In this document: in pieces, positions 1-9,308 of the stretch
How positions within the stretch are numbered: position 1 is the first letter of the stretch
How the letters are laid out: each line of letters begins with the position of its first letter
Origin: Marinirhabdus sp963793275
Lineage (GTDB): Bacteria > Bacteroidota > Bacteroidia > Flavobacteriales > Flavobacteriaceae
Length of the DNA stretch: 64,000 nt
Direction of reading: 5' to 3'
Assembly (NCBI GenBank): GCA_963793275.1
Contig: CAWBZL010000003.1
Span: forward strand, 1,178,001-1,242,000
Translations under genes and position numbers: made by a program
The notes under the pieces: generated by a model
Told to the model about the DNA's origin: nothing
The model's database searches: none
Seen by the model: the letters and a program-made list of their open reading frames with translations, nothing else

Positions 1-1
1 A

Positions 2-2292
2 AATGGAGAAGGAGAAAAGGTTCTTGGGCAAGTAATGATGCTTAAAGATGCAAATTCTAAAAAAGTTATTGATGCCGTAAAAGAGACGGGTTGCCTCTAT
101 TTCAAAATCTCTTCCCGAAGGAGTTTACATCAATGCCTTTTTAGACCGTAGTGAACTTATCGCGAAAACCACATTTACAGTAACGGAAAACCTAGTCTTT
201 GGTTTTCTCATAGTAATATTTGTGGTAGTGCTTTTATTGGGGAATATTCGTTCGGGATTGGTCGTGGCTTCGGTAATCCCGTTATGTTTGCTTTTTGCTT
301 TATCGATGATGTACATTTTTGGAGTAGATGCAAACCTGATGAGTCTTTAGGTGCAATTGACTTCGGAATCATCATTGACGGTGCTGTAATTATTGTAGAG
401 TTTATTGCTTTTCAAATTACGCAAAAGACAGAGGAGATAAATGCCTTCGCAAAAGCGGAACAACAGGCAATTGAAAGATAAAATAACATTTGCCGGAGCA
501 TCAAAAATGATGAACTCGGCCATCTTTGGACAACTTATTATTTTAATTGTATTTATTCCAATTTTATCCTTGTCTGGTGTGGAAGGTAAAATGTTCAAGC
601 CTATGGCATTAACATTTAGTTTTGCCTTAATAGGAGCGATGATATTCTGTTTTACCTATGTGCCGGTAGTAGCATCTTTATTCTTAAAACCATCCAAAGC
701 TTCAAATAAAAATATATCAGTTCGCTTTATGAAATGGCTTAACAAATTGTATGAGCCAATCATTCATTGGGCATTACATAGCAAGCGTTTGGTGTTAAGC
801 GTTGCAGGAATTTTGCTCGCAATAGCTATCTATTTGTATGCCACAATGGGAGGCGAATTTGTACCCACTTTAGATGAAGGAGATTTTGTAATTCAGCCTG
901 TTTTAAAGACAGGAACATCCCTAAGCAATACGGTAGAAATCACTACTGAAATTGAAAAGATCCTACTTGATGAATTTCCTGAAGTTAAGCAAGTAGTCAC
1001 CCGTATTGGTGCTGCTGAAGTACCCACAGACCCGATGTCTATGGAAGAAAGCGATGTGATTATTGTGTTGAAACCTAAAAGCGAATGGACTTCTGCTAAA
1101 AGTAAAGACGAACTTGCCGATAAATTTAAAGAAGCATTAGCCATTATTCCCGGAATGGAAGTAGAATTTACACAACCTATAGAGATGCGTTTTAATGAGT
1201 TAATCACTGGCGTACGTGCAGATATTGCCATTAAGATTTTTGGTGATGACCTTGATATACTCTCTAAAAAGGGAAATGAAATAGGTGCTTTAATTGAAAA
1301 CGTTCCCGGTGCAGCAGATATATCTGTAGAGAAAATTGCTGGCCTTCCGGAAATGAATGTCAAATTTAACAGAGCAAAAATTGCCCGTTATGGTCTCAAT
1401 ATTCAAGATGTTAACGATATGGTCTCGATGGGATTTGCAGGTCGTAGTGCAGGTAGTGTTTTTGAAGGAGAAAAACGTTTTGACCTTGTTGTGAGACTAG
1501 CCAAACAGAAACGACAAGACATTGATAATTTAAAAACCTATATATCGATTTACCAAATGGCGGTAAAATTCCATTGAGCGAGCTGGCAGATATCAGGTAT
1601 AAAAAAGGAGCTGCAAAAATATCTCGTGACGATACACGACGTAGAATTGTAGTAGGAATTAATGTGCGTAATCGAGATTTACAATCTGTAGTAGATGATG
1701 TTCAGCAATTAGTAAACGAAAATATAAAATTACCCGTAGGCTACACCATTACCTATGGTGGTCAGTTTGAAAATCTTGAAAGTGCCAAGGCAAGATTATT
1801 GGTGGCGGTTCCTGTTGCACTTATTTTAATTTTTATTTTCCTCTACTTCGCATTTAAATCGGTCAAAGAAGCCTTGATGATCTATTCTGCTATCCCGCTT
1901 GCAGCTGTTGGTGGCGTTCTTTTATTATGGTTAAGGGATTTACCTTTTAGTATTTCGGCTGGAGTTGGTTTTATTGCCTTATTCGGTATTGCGGTATTCA
2001 ATGGAATTGTATTGATTGAACATTTTAAAGAATTACAAAAAGGAAGGGAACTTTAACGATATCAATGACGCTCATAAAACAAGGAACAAAGGATAGGTTA
2101 CGAGCTGTACTTCTTACCGCAATTGCAGCAGCATTAGGATTTTTACCAATGGCAATTTCTACAAATGCAGGTGCTGAAGTACAACGACCACTCGCAACTG
2201 TTGTGATAGGAGGATTTATTACCGCAACGTTATTAACGCTTGTTGTACTTCCTGTTTTATATGCCTATTTCAATGGCCCTAAAAGATGGTAA
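2..2292 (+). pseudogene. CusA/CzcA-type heavy-metal RND efflux pump, 5' truncated by the window and frameshifted
   Basis: Inner-membrane proton-driven pump of a tripartite heavy-metal efflux complex (HME-RND family). Reading across frames gives family segments in the right order: a periplasmic stretch around GQVMMLKDA, the membrane block with FGIIIDGAVIIVE (the conserved charged TM4 motif), the GGEFVPTLDEGDF segment, the porter domain with MEESDVIIVLKP, and a last membrane block ending FNGPKRW. The frame changes near 88, 346, 478, 1545, 2042 and 2070. All defects are 1-2 base indels; no premature stop comes from substitution. The N-terminal part lies outside the window. It is followed directly by the channel and adaptor genes, which are broken in the same way. 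As given it cannot make a full pump. It is either a recent pseudogene or poorly resolved sequence. Confidence 0.85.
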
Positions 2293-2295
2293 AAA

Positions 2296-3504
2296 GTGAT
2301 CTCATCAGGAAAGGGTGTTGTAGGGATTTCGGCTGCATTATTATTGTTTTCGTTGAATCTAAAGGCGCAACAAAAACCTTTGACCTTGGACGAATTAATT
2401 CCTTTAGCGATAGAAAACAATGCTGGACTTAATGCTAATAATTTAGGCGTAAATAAATCGAAAGCATTAGTTGGTAGTGCATTCAGTTTTGATAAAACAC
2501 AGGTTTATTATCGAGTTTGATGAAAATAATTTGGCACTGAACAATGAGCCATTACGCGTTTTTGGAATTCAGCAAGATTTTAGATTTCCAACGGTTTATT
2601 TTTCAGAAAAAAAAGTGAATAATGCAAATGTAGCTTTAGTAACGAGCACTTACGCCATTCAGAAAAAAGCCTTGGAGCGTAAAGTAACAAGTGCCTATTA
2701 CACCTATCAAATTACAAGAGAAAAACAGCGCGTTCTTAAAACATTGGATAGTTTGTATTCTAGTTTTGCACACATAGCCGCTAGACGGTTTGAATTGGGT
2801 GAGACCAATTATCTGGAAAAGATAACCGCGGCATCAAAACAAAAGCAAATCAACCTCAAGTATCTGGAATCTCAGCAAGATGTAGTAGTTGCCTATGGCA
2901 GTTTAGTAAACGTTGTACAGCCCAGCGACACGCTTATAGTTGTAAAAGATAATATGTTAAAATTACCGCTAACGGCTATCGATCTTAGCTCTAGTGCGGA
3001 AGTACAGTATTATCAAAACAGAGTGTCGCTATTACAACAACAGCGCAGATTAGAGAAACAGCAGCTCTTACCAGACATAAGCTTCAATTATTTTCAGGGC
3101 ACAAATTCTGGTCTTAGCTACTAGTTTGTATGGCTATCAGATAGGTTTAAAAATACCGCTGTTCTTCGGCGGACAGTCTTCTCGAATTAAAGCGGCTGGA
3201 ATTGCAGAAGAAATTGCAATTGAAGAATCAAATGAGTATAACATTCAACTAAATGCAAAGTTTAAGGCCCTCATAGTACAAATGAATCAAGTAAGAGCTG
3301 CACTTGCCTATTATGAAGAAGAAGGCGCTACGTTAGCTGATGAGATTTTAAAAACTGCCAATGGTAGTTTTAGAAATGGCGAGATAGATTTTTATCAGTA
3401 TATACAAAGTCTTGAAAGTGCCTATGAAGTTAAATTAGAGTACCTGGACAACATTAAACGAATACAATACCATAGTAATTAACATCAATTACCTAACGCT
3501 ATAA
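2296..3504 (+). pseudogene. TolC/CusC-like outer-membrane efflux channel, frameshifted
   Basis: Outer-membrane factor of the same heavy-metal efflux complex. It probably begins at a GTG and has a hydrophobic signal region (AALLLFSLNLKAQ) followed by LTLDELIPLAIENN, typical of the OEP family start. Helical coiled-coil repeat regions follow, including ARRFELGETNYLEK and NGEIDFYQYIQSLESAY. The frame is lost near 2515, 3120 and 3465. With the last shift restored the end reads YNTIVININYLTL, which resembles the usual C-terminus of this family and moves the stop to 3504. It lies 3 bp after the pump gene and 10 bp before the adaptor gene, as expected for one operon. Confidence 0.8.
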
Positions 3505-3514
3505 ATTAAAAATT

Positions 3515-4683
3515 ATGAGACGAATACTATATAAAATAGCGATGATAAGTGTGATATTCACAATAATGAGTTGTGGCAGATAAAGAATCACAAAACGAAC
3601 AATCGGATATACAAACCGAAAACAATGACAGACCATAGAATCTTTGTTTCAAAAGCACAATTTGAACGTGGTAACATGTCATTGGGTTCGATTAGAAGAA
3701 ATATCATTTCCGGTTACAATGTCAAAGTACTGGAATGATAGATGTTCCGCCGGAAAACAGAGCCGTAATAAATGCTACCATGGGTGGTTATATAAAAACC
3801 ACACCATTACTTATTGGTGATAACGTTCGGAAAGGTCAGGCGTTGGTTACGATTGAAAATCCAGAGTTTGTTAGGTTACAGCAAGAATATATGGAAGTAA
3901 ATGAACAACTTACTTATTTGCAAGTCGGAATATGAAAGACAGAAAACCATGGTGGCCGAGAATATCACGTCGCAAAAAAGTTTTCTTCAGGCAGAAAGCG
4001 CTTATAAAACAGCAAAGGCTCGCTATAATGGTTTACGGAAACAGTTACAAATGCTCAATATTTCACCTTCAAGCGTGGAAGCAGGAAGCATCAGTTCTGT
4101 AGTGACTATTTATGCGCCTATCTCAGGAAGTATTACAAAAGTTAATGTAACCAGAGGAACCTATGTTTCACCAGCCACAGCCATTCTTGAAATTATTGAT
4201 AATGACCATATTCACCTGGAATTGTCGGTTTTTGAAAAAGATATTATGAAGCTCAAAAAAGGACAGAGAATCAACTTCAGAATACCAGAATCTTCCCCAG
4301 AAACTTTTAAAGCTGAGGTCCATTTAATAGGAACCGCGATTGAGACAAATAGAACCATAAAAGTCCACGGTCACATAGAAAACGAAAAGGGGGTAAATTT
4401 TCTTACAGGAATGTTTGTAGATGCACAGATTGTTATTGAATCCGCTTTCGCGAAAGCGTTACCAGAAACGGCTATCGCAACTATAGAAGAGGAAAGCTAC
4501 TTACTGAAACTCGATGAGGAAACCGCAGAAGGCTATTATTTTGAGCAAGTAGGAGTAGAAACGGGCGCTACAATGAATCAATTTGTGATGATTTTGGGAT
4601 CAGATGCGTTTCAAAAAGAAACTATTTTTTTAACCAACGGCACCTTTAATCTCGTAGGAGAATCAGGTGGACACGACCATTAA
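3515..4683 (+). pseudogene. RND efflux periplasmic adaptor (membrane fusion protein), frameshifted in its first third
   Basis: Periplasmic adaptor linking pump and channel. It starts with a lipoprotein-like signal (IFTIMSCG). The first 140 or so codons change frame about five times (near 3582, 3636, 3696, 3730 and 3923), and the rest, from KSEYERQKTM onward, is one open frame. The lipoyl-like segment (GGYIKTTPLLIGDNVRKGQ...TIENPEF), the hairpin (QEYMEVNEQLTYL...SEYERQKTMVAENITSQ) and the beta-barrel part (APISGSITKVNVTRGTYV) are all recognisable. The C-terminus ends with GHDH, a histidine-rich tail plausible for metal handling. The next gene starts 2 bp after the stop. If only the downstream open frame is translated, the product lacks its signal peptide. 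Confidence 0.8.
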
Positions 4684-4685
4684 TT

Positions 4686-5378
4686 ATGAATAATCAAGAA
4701 AGACATTATATCAATCGCAGTGGCTGGTTACGAGCGGGTGTGCTGGGTGCAAACGATGGGATTTTATCCACGGCAAGTATTATTATAGGTGTGGCAGCCG
4801 CCAGTAGCACTCGTGAACCCATAATTATTGCTGGAGTTGCAGGACTTGTAGCAGGTGCGCTGTCTATGGCAGCAGGAGAATATGTTTCTGTGAGCTCACA
4901 AACCGATATTGAAAAATCAGATTTGGCGCGCGAGAAGCAGGAACTCATAGATATGCCAGAAGAAGAACTCATTGAACTTGCCAAAATCTATGAACAAAGA
5001 GGTCTTTCACCAAAAACGGCGCTGGAAGTTGCTACCCAACTTACAGCCTTCGATGCACTGGGAGCACACGCGAGAGATGAGCTGGGAATCATGGAACTCA
5101 CAGAAGCAAAACCTTTGCAAGCCGCTTTTTCGTCTGGAATTTCATTTACCGTAGGCGGCTTTCTACCGGTAGTAGTGGCGTATGTTGCCCCTTTAGATAC
5201 TATGGAATATATACAGTATGTATTTGGTATTATATTTCTAACTGTATTAGGTGTCATCTCGGCAAAAGCAGGTGGTTCAAAAGCTTTAAAACCTATTCTA
5301 CGCATTACCTTTTGGGGAACGCTGGCAATGGGAATTACGGCGCTTATTGGGTATTTCTTTAATGTAAGTGTGGTTTAG
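4686..5378 (+). CDS. VIT1/CCC1-family Fe2+/Mn2+ transporter
   Basis: Integral inner-membrane protein of the vacuolar iron transporter family (230 residues), which moves Fe2+ or Mn2+ out of the cytoplasm. The N-terminal membrane pair (GVLGANDGILSTASIIIGVAAAS and VAGLVAGALSMAAGEYVSVSSQ) is the family signature. A cytoplasmic helical, acidic segment follows (about 75-140, with EKQELIDMPEEELIEL), which in plant VIT1 forms the metal-binding domain. Three more membrane helices close the protein. It is intact, unlike the three genes before it, and lies 2 bp after the adaptor, so the whole run may once have been a metal-export operon. Substrate choice cannot be read from the sequence. Confidence 0.88.
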   Translation: MNNQERHYINRSGWLRAGVLGANDGILSTASIIIGVAAASSTREPIIIAGVAGLVAGALSMAAGEYVSVSSQTDIEKSDLAREKQELIDMPEEELIELAKIYEQRGLSPKTALEVATQLTAFDALGAHARDELGIMELTEAKPLQAAFSSGISFTVGGFLPVVVAYVAPLDTMEYIQYVFGIIFLTVLGVISAKAGGSKALKPILRITFWGTLAMGITALIGYFFNVSVV

Positions 5379-5400
5379 ATAATATATAAAATACGTTGCT

Positions 5401-6099
5401 ATGACTATTAAAGAACAACTCCATAATCAATTTGGTTTTAAAAATGATGACCTTCTGGCAGGATTGTCTTCGAAAGTTTGTCAACTATTAACAGCCAACT
5501 CCGAAATTCAATGTTTCAAAGCAGGAGATGTTATTTTTAAGGAAGGTGATCAACCTACAGGAATCCATCGCGTCAAATCCGGAAAAGTAAAAAAGTTAAC
5601 CACTACAAACTTTGGCGCACAGCATATATTTTATGTCTGCACAGAGCAGGATTACTTTGGCTATCACGCTATTTTAAGTGAAGAGGTTTATCCGGATTCG
5701 GCTGCTGCACTAACTGATGTGGAGCTGGAGTTTATTCCAGAAAAGGACTTTAAAAAAGCAGTGAACAGCTGTCATGTGTTATCACAACGGTTGTTAAAGA
5801 GTTTAAGTCACGAGTTTGGGGTTTTTATTAAAACGACCAAATTGCTCGCTAAACATACCGTAAGAGAACGAGCCGCTTTAAATCTTTTAATTCTAGAAGG
5901 GAAATTTGAAAACGGAACAACTCAGGAAACTGAAATAATCATTCAACGAGAAGACCTGGCGAGTATGGTAGGTACAGCAAAAGAATCTGTAGTACGAATG
6001 CTTAAAGACTTCAAAGAAGAACAATTAATAACCACACAAAGAAGTAGTATTTTTATTAGAGATTATGCAGGTCTCGTAAAAGTGGCTAACTTATTCTAA
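5401..6099 (+). CDS. Crp/Fnr-family transcriptional regulator
   Basis: Cytoplasmic DNA-binding regulator of 232 residues. It has an N-terminal cyclic-nucleotide-binding-like beta roll (about 20-125, FKAGDVIFKEGDQPTGIHRVKSGKVK), a dimer helix (125-150) and a C-terminal winged helix (about 160-232). The recognition helix reads AKESVVRMLKDF; the Glu and Arg that contact bases in CRP and FNR are kept, while the position that is Gly in CRP and Ser in FNR is Val. There is no N-terminal cysteine cluster, so an FNR-type [4Fe-4S] sensor is unlikely, and the ligand is unknown. An FNR-type palindrome starts 19 bp after its stop, and two related palindromes precede the sulfur genes, which makes it the best local candidate to control them (inference). 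Confidence 0.9.
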   Translation: MTIKEQLHNQFGFKNDDLLAGLSSKVCQLLTANSEIQCFKAGDVIFKEGDQPTGIHRVKSGKVKKLTTTNFGAQHIFYVCTEQDYFGYHAILSEEVYPDSAAALTDVELEFIPEKDFKKAVNSCHVLSQRLLKSLSHEFGVFIKTTKLLAKHTVRERAALNLLILEGKFENGTTQETEIIIQREDLASMVGTAKESVVRMLKDFKEEQLITTQRSSIFIRDYAGLVKVANLF

Positions 6100-6117
6100 A
6101 AACAATGCCGGCCTAAG

Positions 6118-6131
6118 TTGATAAATATCAA
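6118..6131. promoter_or_regulatory. FNR-type palindrome TTGAT-N4-ATCAA
   Basis: The sequence TTGATAAATATCAA is a perfect match to the classical FNR box. Its centre lies 64 bp upstream of the thioredoxin start codon. A -7-like element (TA-N3-TTTA, 6151-6159) follows about 20 bp downstream, which would put the box near -40, the class II activator position. It directly follows the Crp/Fnr gene. The expected chance count of the ten fixed bases in a window this size is about 0.06. Confidence 0.65.
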
Positions 6132-6188
6132 TGTAAGTAAGTAACATAAATACCGTTTAATAGATTAGTTTGTAACTAAATAATTTTT

Positions 6189-6626
6189 ATGAAAAAAGTT
6201 CTTTTAATAGCCATAGCTCTTATACTAAGCATTAGTACGTATGCACAGGAATGGCAAACAGATTTTACCAAAGCAAAAGAAATAGCATCAAGTGAAAACA
6301 AACCGATAGTCCTGGTTTTTCAGGGTTCAGACTGGTGTGCCCCTTGTATAAAGCTAGACCGTGAGATTTGGAGTACAGAAACATTCAAAAAATATGCTTC
6401 AGCTCATTATGTGATGCTACAGGCAGACTTTCCCCGAAAGGGTAAGAATGCCCTGTCTGAAGCACAAACCAAAGCAAACGCAGTACTTGCAGAAAAATAT
6501 AACAAGCAGGGGTATTTCCCATTTGTAGTTGTGCTGGATGCTACCGGAAAAGTATTAGGTGAAAGTAGTTACAAAAAGACAACACCGGAAAATTACATAA
6601 AGGAACTAAACAAATTCTTAAAATAA
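6189..6626 (+). CDS. Periplasmic thioredoxin-fold protein
   Basis: Exported thiol-disulfide protein of 145 residues. A signal peptide (about 1-19, ending STYAQ) precedes a thioredoxin fold of the short DUF255-like/thioredoxin_7 type. The active site is GSDWCAPC, Cys50 and Cys53. Late in the domain GYFPFVVVLDATGKVLG provides the conserved cis-Pro region. It is the first gene of a four-gene run with ApbE, DUF4266 and DUF3570, only 1 bp from the next start. Known relatives reduce or handle disulfides in the periplasm; the partner here is unknown. The FNR-type box upstream suggests redox- or oxygen-linked control. Confidence 0.85.
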   Translation: MKKVLLIAIALILSISTYAQEWQTDFTKAKEIASSENKPIVLVFQGSDWCAPCIKLDREIWSTETFKKYASAHYVMLQADFPRKGKNALSEAQTKANAVLAEKYNKQGYFPFVVVLDATGKVLGESSYKKTTPENYIKELNKFLK

Positions 6627-6627
6627 A

Positions 6628-7608
6628 TTGAACAGATTCATCACTTCTTTCGTTATACTATGTTGCTTAGTAGTTAATGCCCAACAACCGTATAAGCGAA
6701 CCCTAAAACTAATGGGGAGTCGCTTTGACATTACTGTAGTTGCAAAAGACTCAATAGAGGCTAATCGGCATATCGATACCGCTGTTGCCGAAATTACTAG
6801 AATTGAAAAACTCATCTCATCTTGGGATGTGAATTCGCAAACTTCAGAAATAAATCGAAATGCCGGTGTTAAACCTGTAAAGGTTGATACGGAACTTTTC
6901 CAGTTAATAGAACGAGCCATTGGTATATCTAAGCTTACCGACGGTGCTTTTGACATTAGTTATGCCTCAATGGATAGGATTTGGAAATTTGATGGTAGTA
7001 TGATCCAGATGCCATTAGAAGAAGAGATAAGAGCTTCGGTATCAAAAGTTGGTTTTCAAAATATTATACTGGACAAAGAAAATGGTACCGTTTTCTTGAA
7101 GTTGGAAGGAATGAAGATAGGCTTCGGAGCCATAGGTAAAGGATATGCGGCAGATAAAGCAAAAGATATTCTGATTGCAAAGGGTGTGGCTTCAGGAATT
7201 ATAAACGCTTCCGGCGATATGAATACCTGGGGTACACAACCTGACGGAAGTGAATGGAAAGTTGCCATCACAAATCCTATGGATAAAAACAAGGTATTTG
7301 CTTTATTGCCCATTACTAATGGTGCGGTAGTAACCTCAGGAAACTATGAGAAATTTGTCAACTTCAACGGCAAAAGATATACGCACATTATTGACCCAAG
7401 AACAGGATATCCCTCAAGCGGAATCATTAGTGTGACGGTTTTTGCGCCCAAAGCTGAATTGGCCGATGCCTTAGCGACTTCTGTATTCGTGATGGGAAAA
7501 GAAGCCGGATTGGACCGTATCAATCAATTGCCCAAAATAGAATGCATCATCATAGATGACAAAGGAAATATAACAAAGTCTAAGAACATAGAAATCGATA
7601 AGCTATGA
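6628..7608 (+). CDS. apbE: ApbE-family FAD:protein FMN transferase
   Basis: Periplasmic enzyme (326 residues) that attaches FMN from FAD covalently to Thr/Ser of exported redox proteins. It starts with TTG one base after the preceding stop; the signal peptide (ITSFVILCCLVVNAQ) follows immediately, which supports that start. Family segments in order: LMGSRFDITVVA, the GFGAIGKGYAADKAKDIL flavin-binding part, GIINASGDMNTWG, and THIIDPRTGYPSSG near the metal site, then AELADALATSVFVMG. The target is not evident. Neither the thioredoxin nor DUF4266/DUF3570 has an obvious DgxtSGAT-type flavinylation motif that I can see. Overlaps the next gene by 4 bp. Confidence 0.92.
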   Translation: MNRFITSFVILCCLVVNAQQPYKRTLKLMGSRFDITVVAKDSIEANRHIDTAVAEITRIEKLISSWDVNSQTSEINRNAGVKPVKVDTELFQLIERAIGISKLTDGAFDISYASMDRIWKFDGSMIQMPLEEEIRASVSKVGFQNIILDKENGTVFLKLEGMKIGFGAIGKGYAADKAKDILIAKGVASGIINASGDMNTWGTQPDGSEWKVAITNPMDKNKVFALLPITNGAVVTSGNYEKFVNFNGKRYTHIIDPRTGYPSSGIISVTVFAPKAELADALATSVFVMGKEAGLDRINQLPKIECIIIDDKGNITKSKNIEIDKL

Positions 7609-7817
7609 TAAAAAAAGTAATAATGTTCGCTATGGTTGCTTGCTTTTTCAGCAGTTGCGTAGTGGTAAAAGAATACGAAAAGGTAAATATTAATGATCCA
7701 GATATGGCCCTGGTAGAAAAAAAATGTGATCGTAATGTTACTACGGCACATTCCTACCGCGAAGCAGCTGTGGGTGCTAATGGAGGAAAAACCGGAGGTG
7801 GCTGTGGCTGTAACTAA
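7605..7817 (+). CDS. DUF4266 small lipoprotein
   Basis: Seventy-residue protein with a lipoprotein signal (MFAMVACFFSSC, lipid Cys probably 18) and a glycine- and cysteine-rich tail ending GGGCGCN, which is the hallmark of DUF4266. The middle carries a short conserved stretch (DRNVTTAHSYREAAVGANGG). It overlaps the ApbE gene by 4 bp (ATGA), so the two are translationally coupled. DUF4266 is regularly found with DUF3570 and ApbE or thioredoxin genes; its role is unknown. The tail cysteines could bind metal, cross-link or accept a cofactor, but that is speculation. Confidence 0.85.
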   Translation: MIKKVIMFAMVACFFSSCVVVKEYEKVNINDPDMALVEKKCDRNVTTAHSYREAAVGANGGKTGGGCGCN

Positions 7818-7876
7818 GTGAAACGCTGTTTTATGAAGCTGTATTTGCAGCGCACATAAAACTGCAAGTTGAACGT

Positions 7877-7896
7877 ATCCCGCTGTAGCGCGGGAT
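7877..7896. other. GC-rich hairpin between DUF4266 and DUF3570 genes
   Basis: The stem ATCCCGC/GCGGGAT with a 6-base loop stands out in an AT-rich spacer of 100 bp. It has no U-run, so it is not a canonical terminator. It could be a transcript-processing or stability element that sets different levels for the two flanking genes. Confidence 0.4.
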
Positions 7897-7917
7897 CTAA
7901 TCAATAAATAGAAAAAT

Positions 7918-9231
7918 TTGAAAAAAATAATTTTAATTTTTTGTGTAATTGCTTTCGCAAAAACATACTCACAGACAAGTCAAGACTCGACAAAAGTTTA
8001 TAAAAAACGCGTTCTGGAAACTACCGAGGTAGATTTCTTAACCAGTTATTATACCCAGGATGGAGATAATGCAGCTGTAAGTGGTGGTATTGGTACTGAA
8101 GAATTAACTGATGTCACTGGAACATTTGTGGTGTCTATTCCACTAAATGATGATGATGTACTAACTATTGATGCTGGGGTTTCTGCATATACTTCCGCAT
8201 CTTCAAGTAATGTAGGCCCTTTTGATGATGGCCCGGCAGATCCTTTTCAAGCATCATCCGGAGCTTCCAGCAGTGATCTATGGGCAAATCTTACGGGAGG
8301 TTATAGTCATAGTTCTGATGACCGTAACGATATTTGGTCTGCAAAACTATCCGTATCAACCGAGTACGATTATTTTTCTGTAGGTGGAGGTGGTAGCTAT
8401 ACTAAACTTTTTAATGAGAAGAATACAGAGGTAAGCGTAAATGGTAATATATATATCGATACCTGGAATGCCATTTATCCGACAGAATTAAGACCTTTTG
8501 GCGAAGGTGGAAATGGCCTGGATAATAGATTATTTACTCAAAACACGATCACGGGAAACACAAATTACGCACCCAGATTTAAAGAATTTGCAGACGAAGG
8601 ACGTAACTCGTATTCATTAGGTTTTGGCTTTTCACAGATATTACATAAAAACGTCCAAGGCTCGTTAGCTTTAGATTTCGTCCAACAGGAGGGATTGTTG
8701 TCTACCCCATTTCAAAGGGTATATTTTGGAGATGTAGCCAATTCTTTCATAGATGATTTTCAACTCGCAGATGCTATTGAGCGTCTGCCCGATTCACGAT
8801 TTAAAGTCGCTGCGGGAGGTCGTTTAAACTGGTATCTCAATGAAATCTTTACCGTGAGAACGTTCTACCGCTACTATTTTGACGATTGGGGTATCAACTC
8901 ACACACGGCAAGTATTGAGGTTCCTTTTAAAATAAGTAATAAGTTCACGTTATATCCTTCCTATAGATTTTACAATCAGACGGCAGCAGATTATTTTAGA
9001 CCTTATGAAGGTGCTTTGTCCACAGATGAGTTCTACACTTCAGATTATGACCTTTCCGAATACTCTGCAAATCAGTTTGGATTTGGAGTTTCCTATACAG
9101 ATATTTTTGCGAGTGTTAAGATTTTCAACTTTGGGCTTAAAAGTATTGACCTTAAATTCTATCAATATGATCGGGATACCACTTTTACTTCAAGCATTAT
9201 AACTGCTGGATTTAAGTTTATGATGGAATAG
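7918..9231 (+). CDS. DUF3570 outer-membrane beta-barrel protein
   Basis: Protein of 437 residues with a signal peptide (IILIFCVIAFAKTYSQ) read from a TTG start. The rest has alternating polar and hydrophobic strands with many aromatic residues and ends in a strand (TAGFKFMME), as expected for a beta barrel in the outer membrane. It matches the DUF3570 family by its pattern and by its place after DUF4266. The N-terminal region after the signal contains a Ser/Asp/Gly-rich part (SSSNVGPFDDGPADPF). It belongs to the thioredoxin-ApbE-DUF4266-DUF3570 cluster. A transport or electron-transfer porin role is possible but unproven. A terminator follows. Confidence 0.8.
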   Translation: MKKIILIFCVIAFAKTYSQTSQDSTKVYKKRVLETTEVDFLTSYYTQDGDNAAVSGGIGTEELTDVTGTFVVSIPLNDDDVLTIDAGVSAYTSASSSNVGPFDDGPADPFQASSGASSSDLWANLTGGYSHSSDDRNDIWSAKLSVSTEYDYFSVGGGGSYTKLFNEKNTEVSVNGNIYIDTWNAIYPTELRPFGEGGNGLDNRLFTQNTITGNTNYAPRFKEFADEGRNSYSLGFGFSQILHKNVQGSLALDFVQQEGLLSTPFQRVYFGDVANSFIDDFQLADAIERLPDSRFKVAAGGRLNWYLNEIFTVRTFYRYYFDDWGINSHTASIEVPFKISNKFTLYPSYRFYNQTAADYFRPYEGALSTDEFYTSDYDLSEYSANQFGFGVSYTDIFASVKIFNFGLKSIDLKFYQYDRDTTFTSSIITAGFKFMME

Positions 9232-9248
9232 GTGTTAATTATAATTAT

Positions 9249-9262
9249 GTATCAAAGGTTAC
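9249..9262. promoter_or_regulatory. Palindromic operator candidate upstream of the persulfide dioxygenase gene
   Basis: GTATC-AAAG-GTTAC, read on the other strand as GTAAC-CTTT-GATAC, nearly repeats the site at 11375-11388. A -7-like box TACTTTTA (9285-9292) begins exactly 22 bp after the palindrome, the same spacing as at the second site. The centre would lie near -41 of the inferred start, a usual class II position for Crp/Fnr activators. It overlaps the terminator stem that follows the DUF3570 gene. Confidence 0.5.
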
Positions 9263-9286
9263 AGTAATTCTCTGTAGCCTTTTTTA
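9254..9286 (+). terminator. Rho-independent terminator after DUF3570
   Basis: Stem GGTTACAG/CTGTAGCC (one G-U pair) followed by a run of T (cctttttta). It lies 23 bp after the DUF3570 stop and separates the redox operon from the sulfur genes. Confidence 0.7.
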
Positions 9287-9308
9287 CTTTTACATAAAAT
9301 TTAAAATT

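Noticed and set aside
3549..3561. TGTGA-TAT-TCACA palindrome
   Set aside because: It lies in the coding start of the adaptor gene and its spacer does not match a CRP site; probably chance.
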